Of a stretch of 64,000 nucleotides of DNA, positions 30,526-41,758 are shown in pieces. The DNA lies in NCBI GenBank assembly GCA_937860055.1, contig CALMBO010000027.1, positions 62,001-126,000 of the forward strand, given 5' to 3'. The DNA is from an uncultured Verrucomicrobiota bacterium (GTDB lineage Bacteria > Verrucomicrobiota > Kiritimatiellia > CAIQIC01 > Lenti-01). The notes beneath the pieces are model-generated. The model did no database searches. It saw nothing but the letters and a program-made list of their open reading frames with translations, and was not told where the DNA came from. Both the position numbers and the translations under genes were made by a program. Each line of letters opens with the position of its first letter. Position 1 is the first letter of the stretch.

Positions 30526-30615
30526 CAGAGTACAGAGGTCGGAATTCAGGTAGGGCAGGAAGAGGACCGGAAAACGGGTTTCTCCCGACCTCTGACCTCT
30601 GACGTCTGATCTCTG
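30526..30615. repeat. Inverted repeat and CTCTGAC-type tandem repeat between M42 peptidase and argC
   Basis: CAGAGTACAGAGGTCGG (30526-30542) pairs with CCGACCTCTGACCTCTG (30585-30601), 15 of 17 positions. The right arm continues as three or four imperfect 'CTCTGAC/T' units to 30615. The 42-base loop contains AATTCAGG and a smaller GGACCGG...ACGGG stem. It looks like a mobile or hypervariable spacer element rather than a standard terminator, as there is no T-run. Confidence 0.6.
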
Positions 30616-30632
30616 TCCCGAAGGAGAAGAAC

Positions 30633-31691
30633 ATGATTAAAGTCAAAGTAGTCGGTTGCGGGGGATATGGCGGCGTGGGGATCGTGGAGCTGCTGCTGCG
30701 GCATCCGCAGGCGAAGATCCAGACGCTGGTGGCGGCGACGGAGACGGGCATGCCCATGAGCGATCTCTATCCGCACCTGAAGGGGTTCTGCGACCTGCCG
30801 ATCCTGAAGCCCGACGATCCGGCGGCGCAGGAGCCGGCCGACGTGGTCTTTTTCTCGACGCCCGACGGCGTTGGCATGGTGCAGGCCCGGGCCGAGCTGA
30901 CGAAGGGCGCGCGCGTGATCGACTACAGCGGCGATTTCCGGTTCGACAACGTCGACGACTATGCCGAATACGCCCGCCGCATCGGGCGCGACCCCGTCCA
31001 CAAGGCGCCGGACCTGCTGCCGAGGACCGTCTATGGCCTGCCCGAGCTGAACCGCAAGGCCTATGGCCGGGACCAGCGCCTCGTCGGGAATCCGGGCTGC
31101 TTCGCGATGAGCTGCCTGGTCGGCCTGGCGCCGGCGGCGGCGGCCAAGCTGGTGGATTTCCGGAGCCTGATCTGCGACTGCAAGACGGGCGTGTCGGGCG
31201 CGGGCAAGAAGGCGACGCCCGCGCACCACTATCCGGCGCGCTACGAGAACATGGGCGCGTACCGCCTGAGCGGCCACCAGCACGTGATGGAAGTCGAACG
31301 CATGCTGGGCAAGCTGGCGGGCGAGCCCGTGCCGGTGACCTTCACCGCGCAGGTCGTTCCCGTCTGCCGCGGCATCCTGAGCTGCCTCTACGGCACGCTC
31401 CACGATGGAATCGGCCTGCCCGAGGTGTGGGAAGCCTATTCGGAATTCCACAAGGGCAATCCCTTCGTTCGCCTCTATGACAGCAAGGCCGCCATCGGCA
31501 CCGTCCACGTGCGCGGCACCAACTTCTGCAACCTTGTCGTGGACGTCGATGCCCGCACGCGCCGCCTGCGCGTCGTGTCGCACATCGACAACCTCATGAA
31601 GGGACAGGCCGGCAACGCCTTGCAGAACATGAACCTGATCTGCGGCCTGCCCGAAAACACCGGGCTGGACCACCCCGGCTCCTATCCCTAG
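30633..31691 (+). CDS. argC: N-acetyl-gamma-glutamyl-phosphate reductase
   Basis: 352 residues. N-terminal NADP fold KVVGCGGYGGVGIVELL; catalytic Cys in VGNPGCFAMS (about 158); the substrate-binding ATPAHHYPARYENMGAYRLSGHQ region follows, with CRGIL. It is the third step of arginine synthesis. The reading frame is full length for the type 1 enzyme. GAAGGAGAAGAAC precedes the ATG. No other arginine gene is nearby. Confidence 0.95.
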   Translation: MIKVKVVGCGGYGGVGIVELLLRHPQAKIQTLVAATETGMPMSDLYPHLKGFCDLPILKPDDPAAQEPADVVFFSTPDGVGMVQARAELTKGARVIDYSGDFRFDNVDDYAEYARRIGRDPVHKAPDLLPRTVYGLPELNRKAYGRDQRLVGNPGCFAMSCLVGLAPAAAAKLVDFRSLICDCKTGVSGAGKKATPAHHYPARYENMGAYRLSGHQHVMEVERMLGKLAGEPVPVTFTAQVVPVCRGILSCLYGTLHDGIGLPEVWEAYSEFHKGNPFVRLYDSKAAIGTVHVRGTNFCNLVVDVDARTRRLRVVSHIDNLMKGQAGNALQNMNLICGLPENTGLDHPGSYP

Positions 31692-31715
31692 AATGTTCCC
31701 CGAAAGGAGAGGAAC

Positions 31716-33155
31716 ATGAAAAGACTGGCTTTGCTCCTCGGTTGGGTTCCGCTTGCGGCGCTGGCCGCCGGCCCGCAGGTCACCATCTACAACGACGGCT
31801 TCGCCACCGTGAAGGAGGACCGGACGCTTTCGCTTGCGGAAGGGGTCTCCGAGGTGCGCGTGACGGACATGTCGCGCCAGCTCGAGCCCGATTCCGTCAT
31901 GCTGCGGGAGCTGTCGAAAACGCCATTCGGCGTGAAGATCCTGGAGCAGAGCTTCATCAACGATCCGCTCACCGAAGGATTGCTCCTGTACCAGATGGAG
32001 GGCAAGACCCTGCGCTTCGGGGAGAAGCGCGAGGACGGGACGGTCAAGGAGCACACCGGCAAGCTGATCCGCAGCGGCTATGTTCCGGGCGGCGGCTCCG
32101 AACAGCCCATTGTGGAAGAAGAGGGCGCCGTGCGCTTCTCGCTGCCGGGGCAGCCGGTGTTCGAGGGCATCGACCCCAACGCGTTCCTGAAGCCCTCGCT
32201 CGTGTGGCAGATGGCCTCGAAGAAGGCGGGGGAGTGCCCCATCGAGGTCGCCTACGTCACCGCCGGGATGAGCTGGGAGGCCACCTACAGCCTCGTCGCC
32301 CCCGCCGAGGGCAGCGACCTGTTCGATCTTTCCGGCTGGATCTCCCTCCAGAACAACACCGGCAAGACCTTCGAAGACGCGGACATCAAGCTCATCGCCG
32401 GCGATGTCCAGAAGATGCAGGCCTACAACCGGGGCGGAGGGCGCCGATATGCCATGAAAGCAATGGCTTTCGAAGGTGCCGAAGACGCCATGCCCGAGGA
32501 GCGCGCGTTCGACGAGTTCCACCTCTACACGCTGCCGCGGCCGGTGCTGCTGCGGAACAACGAGCTGAAGCAGGTCGAGTTCCTGCGCGCGGCGGGCGTG
32601 AAGGGCAACCGGTATTACGTCTACAACCCGATGGTCGGCTACCGCTGGGGCGGCGGCTACAACACCGATCCCGACTACGGCACCCAGGCCGACAAGAAGG
32701 TGGGCGTGCGCATCGAGATTTCGAACAGCGAGACGAACCAGCTGGGCGTGCCGCTGCCGAAGGGCCGCATGCGCCTGTACCGCACGGATTCCGTGGACGG
32801 CCGGCGCGAGTTCACGGGCGAGAACCAGATGGACCACCTGCCCAAGAACGAGCTGCTCAAGCTCGACATGGGCAACGCGTTCGACCTGGTCGGCGAGCGC
32901 AAGCGCGTGGACTTCACGGTGGACAGCACCGGCAAGAAGATGACGGAATCGTTCGAGATCAAGCTGCGCAACCGCAAGGAGAAAAACGCCGTGGAAATCC
33001 GCGTGATCGAGCCGCTCTACCGCTGCGCCAACTGGAAGATCAAGGCCAGCAGCCAGGCGTACACCAAGTTCGACTCGAACACCGCCGAGTTCCGCGTTCC
33101 GGTGCCGGCGGACGGGGAGACGGTCCTGACGTACACGGTGGACTACTGGTGGTAG
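31716..33155 (+). CDS. DUF4139-domain secreted protein
   Basis: 479 residues with a signal peptide (MKRLALLLGWVPLAALAAG). The body matches DUF4139: an N-terminal IYNDGFATVKEDRTLSL strand set, then AYVTAGMSWEATYSLV, LSGWISLQNNTGKTFEDADIKLIAGDV, and a terminal beta-sandwich with VDFTVDSTGKK and ILTYTVDY-like strands. Function unknown; such proteins are envelope-associated. AAAGGAGAGGAAC precedes the ATG, 24 bp after argC. Downstream is a palindrome cluster. Confidence 0.85.
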   Translation: MKRLALLLGWVPLAALAAGPQVTIYNDGFATVKEDRTLSLAEGVSEVRVTDMSRQLEPDSVMLRELSKTPFGVKILEQSFINDPLTEGLLLYQMEGKTLRFGEKREDGTVKEHTGKLIRSGYVPGGGSEQPIVEEEGAVRFSLPGQPVFEGIDPNAFLKPSLVWQMASKKAGECPIEVAYVTAGMSWEATYSLVAPAEGSDLFDLSGWISLQNNTGKTFEDADIKLIAGDVQKMQAYNRGGGRRYAMKAMAFEGAEDAMPEERAFDEFHLYTLPRPVLLRNNELKQVEFLRAAGVKGNRYYVYNPMVGYRWGGGYNTDPDYGTQADKKVGVRIEISNSETNQLGVPLPKGRMRLYRTDSVDGRREFTGENQMDHLPKNELLKLDMGNAFDLVGERKRVDFTVDSTGKKMTESFEIKLRNRKEKNAVEIRVIEPLYRCANWKIKASSQAYTKFDSNTAEFRVPVPADGETVLTYTVDYWW

Positions 33156-33196
33156 GCCGGCCGGATGTCCCCGGCGCGGGAAGGCGCCGCCCGGGG

Positions 33197-33268
33197 TTTT
33201 CCACGCCGTGGGAAAAAGTTTTCCATGGCGTGGAAAATCTGCGAAAAGTTTTTCCATAGTGTGGAAAA
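33197..33268. repeat. Tandem palindromic repeat, three units
   Basis: Three hairpin units in a row: TTTTCC...GGAAAA (33197-33217), TTTTCCATGGCGTGGAAAA (33219-33237) and TTTTCCATAGTGTGGAAAA (33250-33268). They lie between two same-strand genes and end 14 bases before the next start codon, so they may affect read-through or translation. Confidence 0.85.
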
Positions 33269-33281
33269 GTTGGAGATGAGC

Positions 33282-34232
33282 ATGGAGTTGAGACTGAAAA
33301 CGGTTTCCGGCGCCTTGGCGCTCGTGATGCTGGCCACGCCGGGGTTCGGCGTGCCGGCCATTGCGCACGATCCGATCAAGGTGGCGGAGAAGGGTGCGCC
33401 GCTGGGCGTCCGGGCCACGGTGCACGATGCCGCGGCGCGGGTGGAGGCGGTTTCGCTGTTCTACGCGGCCTCGCGGGGGATGACGCCGTTCCGGGCGGCG
33501 ATGTCGAGCTCCGGCGCCGGGGTGTGGTATGCCACGATCCCGGCCCACATGATGGGGCCGGGCGCGCAGATGTTCTACTACATCCAGGCCGAGAACGCCG
33601 ACGGCGAGGTGAAGGAAACCGACTGGCAGACCGTGAAGCTGGTGGAGTCCGGCGTCGCGCCGGAGGCGATCCCTTCCGCGAGCTCGGTGGCCCGGCAGGC
33701 GCAGCAGCAGGCCGTTCCCGCGAAGGCGGGGGCGGCGGCGACCGCCGCGCCTCCGCCGGCGAAGACCGGCAAGGCGAAATACCTGCTTCCGGCGGCGATC
33801 ATCGTGGGCGGGGCGGCGGCCATCGGCGGTGCGCTGGCCATCGCGACCTATGACAGCGGGGGGGGCGGAGGCGGCGACGAGGATCCGGCGCTGGATGGCA
33901 ACTATGGCGGCAGCTACGATGTCTGCTTCACGCCGACCTCCGTCTCGAACACGGCGACCGTCTGCGACAGCGGCCTGGTGAACGCGTATGTCGAGAACGG
34001 CAGCGTGGAGATCGTCGGCCTCTGGGGCGCCGAGGTTTTGTCCGGCAGCCTGAACGGCAACCTGTTCAGCATCGTGAAGGAGGTCGCGGCCACCGTGAAA
34101 TTCCCGGCGGCGCACCTGATCGTGACGGGCGAGATCGCCGGCGAGGCCTGCACGGCCCGCGTGGACGGATATTCGACGGATGCGGCGAATCCCGGAAACC
34201 TGGGCGGGCGGCTCGACATGACCCGGAGGTAG
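33282..34232 (+). CDS. Secreted/membrane protein with Ig-like and Gly-rich linker
   Basis: 316 residues from ATG 33282, with TTGGAG at an ideal distance; ATG 33276 is possible. The signal peptide ends near ALA/IAH. Residues 25-115 form a beta-sandwich (LGVRATVHDAAARVEAVSLFY...YYIQAENADGEV). An Ala/Pro linker, a hydrophobic helix (YLLPAAIIVGGAAAIGGALAI) and a Gly-run follow, then a C-terminal domain with two Cys (DVCFTP, ATVCDSG). The layout suggests a membrane-bound envelope protein. No family name was recognised. Confidence 0.72.
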   Translation: MELRLKTVSGALALVMLATPGFGVPAIAHDPIKVAEKGAPLGVRATVHDAAARVEAVSLFYAASRGMTPFRAAMSSSGAGVWYATIPAHMMGPGAQMFYYIQAENADGEVKETDWQTVKLVESGVAPEAIPSASSVARQAQQQAVPAKAGAAATAAPPPAKTGKAKYLLPAAIIVGGAAAIGGALAIATYDSGGGGGGDEDPALDGNYGGSYDVCFTPTSVSNTATVCDSGLVNAYVENGSVEIVGLWGAEVLSGSLNGNLFSIVKEVAATVKFPAAHLIVTGEIAGEACTARVDGYSTDAANPGNLGGRLDMTRR

Positions 34233-34236
34233 GACC

Positions 34237-34767
34237 ATGCAGAAGACGGCATTCCTGGATCTGGCGGAGAAGCGGCGCAGCGTGCGGGCCTACAAGCCCG
34301 ACGAGGTGCCCGAGGACCTGCTCCAGCAGGTGCTGGAAGCCGGGCGCCTCGCGCCGTCGGCCTGCAACAAGCAGCCGTGGCGGTTCATCGTGGTGCGCAG
34401 CGAGACGGTCCGGCGGGCCCTCGGCGCGGCCTATGCGCGCGAGTGGTTCTGGAAGGCGCCCGTCCTCATTGCGGTGTGCATCCTGCCCCGGGAGGCGTGG
34501 GTGCGGTCCTACGACGGCAAAAACTACGCGATGGTCGATGGCGCGCTGGCGATGGACCACATGACGCTGGCCGCCGCCGAGCTGGGGCTGGGGACCTGCT
34601 GGATCGGCGCCTTCGATCCCGCGGCCGTGCGCGAAATCCTGGGCCTGCCCGACGGCGTCGAGGTCGTCGGGATGACGCCGCTGGGCTATCCCGGCGTCGA
34701 GGCCAATCCCCGGGTCCGCTCCCGCCGCCCGCTGGGCGAGACCGTCATGAAAGAACGCTGGGGCTAG
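34237..34767 (+). CDS. Nitroreductase-family flavoprotein
   Basis: 176 residues. The FMN-binding pattern [28 protein letters not shown], the central [27 protein letters not shown] and the PLGYP end are canonical for small nitroreductases. The physiological substrate is unknown. It starts 4 bases after the preceding gene and 19 bp before uvrB, so all three may be co-transcribed. Confidence 0.9.
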   Translation: MQKTAFLDLAEKRRSVRAYKPDEVPEDLLQQVLEAGRLAPSACNKQPWRFIVVRSETVRRALGAAYAREWFWKAPVLIAVCILPREAWVRSYDGKNYAMVDGALAMDHMTLAAAELGLGTCWIGAFDPAAVREILGLPDGVEVVGMTPLGYPGVEANPRVRSRRPLGETVMKERWG

Positions 34768-34786
34768 GCCCCAGGAAAGCGGTGCC

Positions 34787-36840
<2,054 letters not shown>

Positions 36841-36844
<4 letters not shown>

Positions 36845-37707
36845 TGGAAGACATCCTGCCGCTGGAACAGGAACCCGAAGTCCGCGAGCTGATCGCGCGC
36901 GCGCTGGCCGAGGATATCGGGCCCGGCGATGCGACGACGCTGGCGCTGGTGGACGCGGAATCGACGGCGAGCGCCCGCATCGTGGCGCGGCACGAGGCCG
37001 TGCCTGCCGGCATGGGGATCGCGGCTGAAACATTCCGCATGGCCGATCCCGCGCTGAAGGCCGATATCCTGTGCCCCGATGGCGAGCCGGTGAAGGCGGG
37101 GGCGGTCCTCCTGCGCGTGGAGGGCCCCGCGCGCGCCCTGCTGGCCGCCGAGCGCACCGCCTTGAACCTGGCGCAGCGCATGACGGGCATTGCCACGGCC
37201 ACCGAATGCCTCGTGCGGATCGTGGCCGACTACGGCACGCTGATCCTGGATACGCGCAAGACCGTGCCCGGCCTGCGGCGGCTGGACAAGTACGCGGTGA
37301 AGTGCGGGGGAGGGACCAACCACCGCATCGGCCTGCACGACGCCATCCTGATCAAGGACAACCATCTCGCGTTCTGGAGGCGGAGGAACCGCGGCACGCT
37401 GGCGGACGCGGTGCGCGCCGCGCGCGCGGCCTATCCCGGCCTCAAGATCGAGATCGAGGTCGACACCCTGGAACAGCTGAAGGAAGCCTTGCCCGGCCGG
37501 CCAGACTGGGTGCTGCTGGACAACATGTCGCCGGAAACGACGGCCGAAGCCGTGGCGATCTGCGGCGGCGCCTGCAAGACCGAGGCTTCCGGCGGAATCA
37601 CCAGGGAGAATGTGCGGGAATATGCCCGCGCCGGCGTCACCGCCATCTCCATCGGCGCGCTGACCCATTCCGTCACGGCGGCGGACCTGTCGCTGGAATT
37701 CGACTGA
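36841..37707 (+). CDS. nadC: Nicotinate-nucleotide pyrophosphorylase (carboxylating)
   Basis: 288 residues. The N-terminal [65 protein letters not shown] and EASGGIT motifs are intact. It converts quinolinate plus PRPP to nicotinate mononucleotide in NAD synthesis. It overlaps uvrB by 4 bases, giving translational coupling; an alternative ATG lies at 36844. Confidence 0.97.
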
Positions 37708-37760
37708 AAACGGGGTAGGGTTTCCGTGGAGATTTCCGGAAGGCCGGGAGAAGGAACGAA

Positions 37761-38366
37761 GTGAAAGTGGGTTATCCATGTCGGTGGTTTGCGGAGACGG
37801 AGTCCACGAACACCGTCGCCCGCGAATGGGCGCTGGCGGGTGCGCCTGCCGGAGCGCTGGTGACGGCGGCGTGCCAGACGTGCGGACGGGGAAGGCGGGA
37901 GCGCAAATGGGATTCGCCGCCGGGGACGGGGTTATACGCTTCGTTCATCCTCCGCCCGGACTGGCTTGCGAAAAAGGCGCCGAACCTGGCGATCATCGGC
38001 GGCATGGCGGCGTTCCATGCTTTGGAGAAGGCGGGGGTGAAGAATCTGCGCGTGAAATGGCCCAACGACATCCTCGCCAACGGGAAAAAGATCAGCGGCG
38101 TGCTGGTCGAGCCGCGCATCGGCGAGAACCGCATCGAGTTCGCGGTGGTTGGAATCGGCATCAACGTCGGGCAGGGATTGGATGGCTTCCCTCCGGAACT
38201 GCGCGACCGGGCGACCTCGTGCCGGATCGAGGGAACGACGATTTCTGTCGACCGCATGCTGGAACTTCTGGTGGAATCCCTTGGCGATGCCTGCCAGATG
38301 CCGTTCGATGCCCTTTGCACCGGATGGTATGCCGCCGGCGCCAAGGAAGAAGAACCGGAAATATGA
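37761..38366 (+). CDS. birA: Biotin--protein ligase, catalytic domain only
   Basis: 201 residues from a GTG with GAGAAGGAAC upstream. It has TESTNTVAREW, the adenylate-binding loop GRGRRERKW, GLYASFILRP, KWPNDILANGKKISG and VGIGINV. It lacks the N-terminal DNA-binding domain, and the usual C-terminal SH3-like domain appears cut short, so it should not repress transcription. The loop reads GRGRRERKW where GRGRxGRxW is usual. It overlaps coaX by 4 bases. Confidence 0.93.
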   Translation: MKVGYPCRWFAETESTNTVAREWALAGAPAGALVTAACQTCGRGRRERKWDSPPGTGLYASFILRPDWLAKKAPNLAIIGGMAAFHALEKAGVKNLRVKWPNDILANGKKISGVLVEPRIGENRIEFAVVGIGINVGQGLDGFPPELRDRATSCRIEGTTISVDRMLELLVESLGDACQMPFDALCTGWYAAGAKEEEPEI

Positions 38367-39100
38367 ACATCCTGGCGATCAATATCGGGAATTCCCGCAC
38401 CGCGGCGGGATGGTTCTCCAAGGGCAAGATCCGCCGTTCGGCGCGCAGCGAGAACATCAGTCCCGTCATCCTGGAGGCCGTGGCCAACGACGAAATGCCC
38501 GAGGGGATATGCCTGGGATCGGTGGCTCCGAAACGCAACAAGGACTGGGCGCGGCTGGTGGCGAAGACGTTTCCCGGGGTGCCGGTGCTGTGGATGGACC
38601 ACAAGCTGGATTTCGGCATCGGCGTGGACCTGAAACGTCCCGACCAGACGGGGGCCGACCGGTTTGCGGATGCCGTGGCCGGCGCCGAACTGTGCGGAAC
38701 CCCTTGCATCGTTTGCGATTTCGGAACGGCGTCCACCTTCAACCTGGTGCTGCCGAAGCGCGGATTCTCGGGCGGCGTGATCGCCCCCGGCTATGGCATG
38801 TGGTTCGACGCCCTCGGCCGGGCGGCTCAACTGCCGACGCTGAAACCGGGCGGCATCAAGCTCAAGACGGGGAGGAACACGGAAGAGGCCATGCGGCTGA
38901 GCGCCCGATGGGGATATCGCGGCATGGTGACGGAAATCCTCTGGCAGCTGAGCAAGGCCTGCGGGAAGAAGGAGCCGTTCATTTGCGCCACCGGCGGCCA
39001 TGCCAGGCAAATCCTGGCCGATGCCGGGCTGAAGATACCGGTGTTCCCCGATCTCACGCTCCACGGTCTCGCCCGCATCTACGAAATCAATCGCGGCTGA
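38363..39100 (+). CDS. coaX: Type III pantothenate kinase
   Basis: 245 residues. CoaX motifs: NIGNSRTAAGWF at the N-terminus, TGADRFADAVA (about 96), CDFGTASTFNLV (about 118), GGVIAPGYGMWFDAL and ATGGHA. The first motif is normally D-x-G-N-T, and here the Asp is Asn and the Thr is Ser. The enzyme phosphorylates pantothenate to start coenzyme A synthesis. Coupled to birA by ATGA, an arrangement seen in many genomes. Confidence 0.92.
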   Translation: MNILAINIGNSRTAAGWFSKGKIRRSARSENISPVILEAVANDEMPEGICLGSVAPKRNKDWARLVAKTFPGVPVLWMDHKLDFGIGVDLKRPDQTGADRFADAVAGAELCGTPCIVCDFGTASTFNLVLPKRGFSGGVIAPGYGMWFDALGRAAQLPTLKPGGIKLKTGRNTEEAMRLSARWGYRGMVTEILWQLSKACGKKEPFICATGGHARQILADAGLKIPVFPDLTLHGLARIYEINRG

Positions 39101-39180
39101 GTCTGGTTTCCGGATTCCAACGCGCGGAAAAACCGTCTTGCGGGCATGGGCGGCGCCTTCCCGCGCAGGGGACCGTTGGC

Positions 39181-39209
39181 TTGCACGGGAGGGGAGCGGA
39201 GTGTAGGAT
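39181..39209 (+). promoter_or_regulatory. Promoter of the thioesterase operon, leaderless type
   Basis: TTGCAC (39181-39186), 17 bp, TAGGAT (39204-39209), then 9 bases to the ATG at 39219. No Shine-Dalgarno is present. Confidence 0.65.
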
Positions 39210-39218
39210 GCCCCGATT

Positions 39219-39611
39219 ATGAAACACGCGACTTCCTTGACGGTGCGGCCCTACGAGTGCGACTCGTACGGGCATGTGAACCATGCCGTCTATGTGAACT
39301 ATCTGGAGCATGCGCGGATGCAGTTCTTGCATGCGGCGGGGTTCGACTACAAGGGGTTGATCGCGGCCGGCTTTTTCACGGTCATCGCGCGGCTGGACAT
39401 CTCCTACCGTTCCCCCGCGTATGCCGGTGACGCGCTGGAGATCGAAACGGAATCGACGGAGACGAGGCGGATCGGCGGAACGTTCCACCAGGTGATCCGG
39501 CGCGGGGAGACGGTGGTTGCGGAGGCGGATGTGCATTGGTGCGTGGTGAACGGTGAGGGCCGGCCGGCAAGACCTCCCGAAAAATTCGATTTGCGGAAGC
39601 GGCTGCCATGA
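39219..39611 (+). CDS. 4HBT-family acyl-CoA thioesterase
   Basis: 130 residues with the hotdog-fold signature CDSYGHVNHAVYVNYLEHAR (about 15-34) and SYRSPAYAGD. It hydrolyses acyl-CoA esters, similar to YbgC/FcbC-type enzymes. First gene of a five-gene operon joined by ATGA or very short spacers (thioesterase, folate cyclo-ligase, rny, ymdB, glycosyltransferase 9). A second, diverged 4HBT thioesterase is at 50932. Confidence 0.9.
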   Translation: MKHATSLTVRPYECDSYGHVNHAVYVNYLEHARMQFLHAAGFDYKGLIAAGFFTVIARLDISYRSPAYAGDALEIETESTETRRIGGTFHQVIRRGETVVAEADVHWCVVNGEGRPARPPEKFDLRKRLP

Positions 39612-40177
39612 AACACCGGTTGCGCAAACATGCGAAAGGGAAGCCTGTGCCGGAAGGGGCGGCGCAGGCGATCCAGCGGCGGCTGACGGCGCAGGATTGG
39701 TGGGCGGCGGGCTTCCAGGTCGGAATCTATCGTTCCACGGCAAGCGAACCGGCCACGGAAGCCCTGCTGGCCGACCTGCTGGCGCGCGGTGCGCAGGTCG
39801 CGGTGCCCGTGAAGCGTGGTGTGGAATATGGATGGGGCTGGGTGGGCGCGGATACGCGCTGGGAAAAAGGCCCGCATGGGATCTGGGAGCCGGCGGAGTT
39901 CCGCGAGGCTTCGTCGAAGGAGCTGCGGGTGATCGTGGTGCCGGGGGTGGCCTTCGATGCGCAGGGAGGGCGGCTGGGCCACGGGCGGGGCCATTTCGAC
40001 CGCCTGCTGGCTCAAAGCGGGGCTTTGCTGGTGGGATTGTGCTTCGAAAACCGCCTCGTGGAGGCGGTTCCCCTGGAACCCCACGACGTCCGCATGGATG
40101 TGGTGGCGACAGAGAAACGAATGATCTTCGCTCCGGCGGCGGCGGCGAAGCTGGAACGGCTGGTCGGCTGGCGATGA
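39608..40177 (+). CDS. 5-formyltetrahydrofolate cyclo-ligase
   Basis: 189 residues. The N-terminus is short and basic. The C-terminal half carries VPGVAFDAQGGRLGHGRGHFDRLL, the folate-binding and phosphate loop of the family (G-x-R-LG-x-G-x-G-x-YD). It converts 5-formyl-THF to methenyl-THF with ATP. It overlaps the thioesterase (ATGA) and RNase Y (ATGA). Confidence 0.92.
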   Translation: MKHRLRKHAKGKPVPEGAAQAIQRRLTAQDWWAAGFQVGIYRSTASEPATEALLADLLARGAQVAVPVKRGVEYGWGWVGADTRWEKGPHGIWEPAEFREASSKELRVIVVPGVAFDAQGGRLGHGRGHFDRLLAQSGALLVGLCFENRLVEAVPLEPHDVRMDVVATEKRMIFAPAAAAKLERLVGWR

Positions 40178-41736
40178 CGTTGTTTTGGGAATGGCTGTGG
40201 CCTACGCTGACGGCGGCGGGCTTTGCGCTGATCGGGTTCTTCGGCCATGCGCTGTTCATCCGCGTCCGCGATGCGGCGGCCAACCGCGCGGCCGGCGACA
40301 TCCTGCGGGATGCGCAGCGCGACGCGGAAGTGCTGCGCAAGGAAGCCCAGCTGGCCGTGCGCGACGAGCTGATGCGGAACCGCGAGAAGGCGGAAAGCGA
40401 GCTGCAGGCCCGGCAGATGGTGCTGTCGGCGGCGGCGGACCGGCTCTCGCGGCAGGATGAGCGGCTGGAACGCGAGGAGCACCGGGTCGATGAACGGGCG
40501 CAGGCGCTGGACCTCCGCGCGCGGCAACTGGAAGAAGATCGCGCCGCGATGCAGGCCGAACAGGCCAGGCTCGCCCAATTGGCCGCCGAAGAACGGCGCC
40601 GCCTGGAATCCCTGGCGAACCTGACGGCAGGACAAGCCAGGGCAGAGCTGCTGTCGCGGCTGGAAAACGACCTGGCCGCGGAAACGGCGGCGATGCTCCG
40701 GAAGGCGCAGGAAGAGGCCCGGTTGACGGCCGAGGTTCAGGCGCGGCGAATCGTGACGGATGCCATCCAGCGGGTGGCGGCGGATCAGGTCTCGGATGTG
40801 ACGACGGTTCCCGTCCGCCTGCCGGACGAAGGCATGAAGGGGCGCATCATCGGGCGCGAAGGACGGAACATCCGGGCGCTGGAAATGGCGACAGGCGTGA
40901 CGGTCATCATCGACGATTCGCCGGAGGTGGTGGTGCTGTCGTCGTTCGATCCCATCCGGCGCGAAATCGCCAAAGTGACGCTGGAACGGCTGGTGGCGGA
41001 TGGCCGGATCAACCCGGCGCTGATCGAGGAAATGGCCGACAAGACAACGGCGGAGCTGGACGACCTGATCCTGAGGGCGGGCGAGGAGGCGGTGGAATCG
41101 CTGCACCTGGCGCGGGTGCCTTTGGAGCTGCTGCGCCTGCTGGGACGCCTGAAGTTCCGCACGAGCTACTCCCAGAGCGTCCTGCGGCATTCGGCGGAAG
41201 CCGCGCGGCTGGCGGGCTTGATGGCGCCGGAGATCGGCCTCGATCCGGAGCTGGCCCGGCGGGCGGCGCTGTTCCACGACATCGGCAAGGCGACGGACCA
41301 CGAGGTGGAAGGCCGCCATGCGGACATCGGCGCGGACCTGCTGCGGAAGGCCGGAGAAAGCGAGATCGTGGTCGACGCGGTGCGGGGACACCACGGCGAA
41401 GCGCAGGTCGGGGGGGCGTATGCCGCGCTGGTGGCCGCCGCAGACGCCATCACGGCGTCCCGCCCGGGCGCGCGCTCGGAGACAACGGATCTTTTCCTGC
41501 GGCGGATGGAGGATCTGGAAGCCATCGCCAAGAAGGAGGCCGGCGTGGTCCGCAGCCTCGCGATGCAGGCCGGCCGCGAGCTGCGCATTTTCGTGGAGCC
41601 GACAGCCATCGACGATTCGGCGGCGATCCAGCTGGCGCGGCGCATCTCGAAGCGGGTCGAGGAGGAGCTGGACTATCCGGGACAGATCAAGGTGACGGTG
41701 ATCCGCGAAACACGTTGCGTGGAATATGCCCGGTGA
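40174..41736 (+). CDS. rny: Ribonuclease Y
   Basis: 520 residues from ATG 40174. An N-terminal TM helix (TLTAAGFALIGFFGHALFI) and a long coiled coil (about 30-190) precede the KH domain (GRIIGREGRNIRALEMATG, about 220) and the HD domain (ALFHDIGKATDHE, about 365; VRGHHGE). It is the membrane-anchored endoribonuclease that starts mRNA decay. Followed by ymdB, the same order as in Bacillus. Confidence 0.97.
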   Translation: MTLFWEWLWPTLTAAGFALIGFFGHALFIRVRDAAANRAAGDILRDAQRDAEVLRKEAQLAVRDELMRNREKAESELQARQMVLSAAADRLSRQDERLEREEHRVDERAQALDLRARQLEEDRAAMQAEQARLAQLAAEERRRLESLANLTAGQARAELLSRLENDLAAETAAMLRKAQEEARLTAEVQARRIVTDAIQRVAADQVSDVTTVPVRLPDEGMKGRIIGREGRNIRALEMATGVTVIIDDSPEVVVLSSFDPIRREIAKVTLERLVADGRINPALIEEMADKTTAELDDLILRAGEEAVESLHLARVPLELLRLLGRLKFRTSYSQSVLRHSAEAARLAGLMAPEIGLDPELARRAALFHDIGKATDHEVEGRHADIGADLLRKAGESEIVVDAVRGHHGEAQVGGAYAALVAAADAITASRPGARSETTDLFLRRMEDLEAIAKKEAGVVRSLAMQAGRELRIFVEPTAIDDSAAIQLARRISKRVEEELDYPGQIKVTVIRETRCVEYAR

Positions 41737-41758
41737 ACGGGCGGAAAACGAGGGGAAG

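Noticed and set aside
30546-34238. 1230-codon open frame on the minus strand
   Set aside because: It is antisense to argC, the DUF4139 gene and the next gene; all have intact family motifs on the plus strand. The frame is His/Arg-rich and has no signal or domain.
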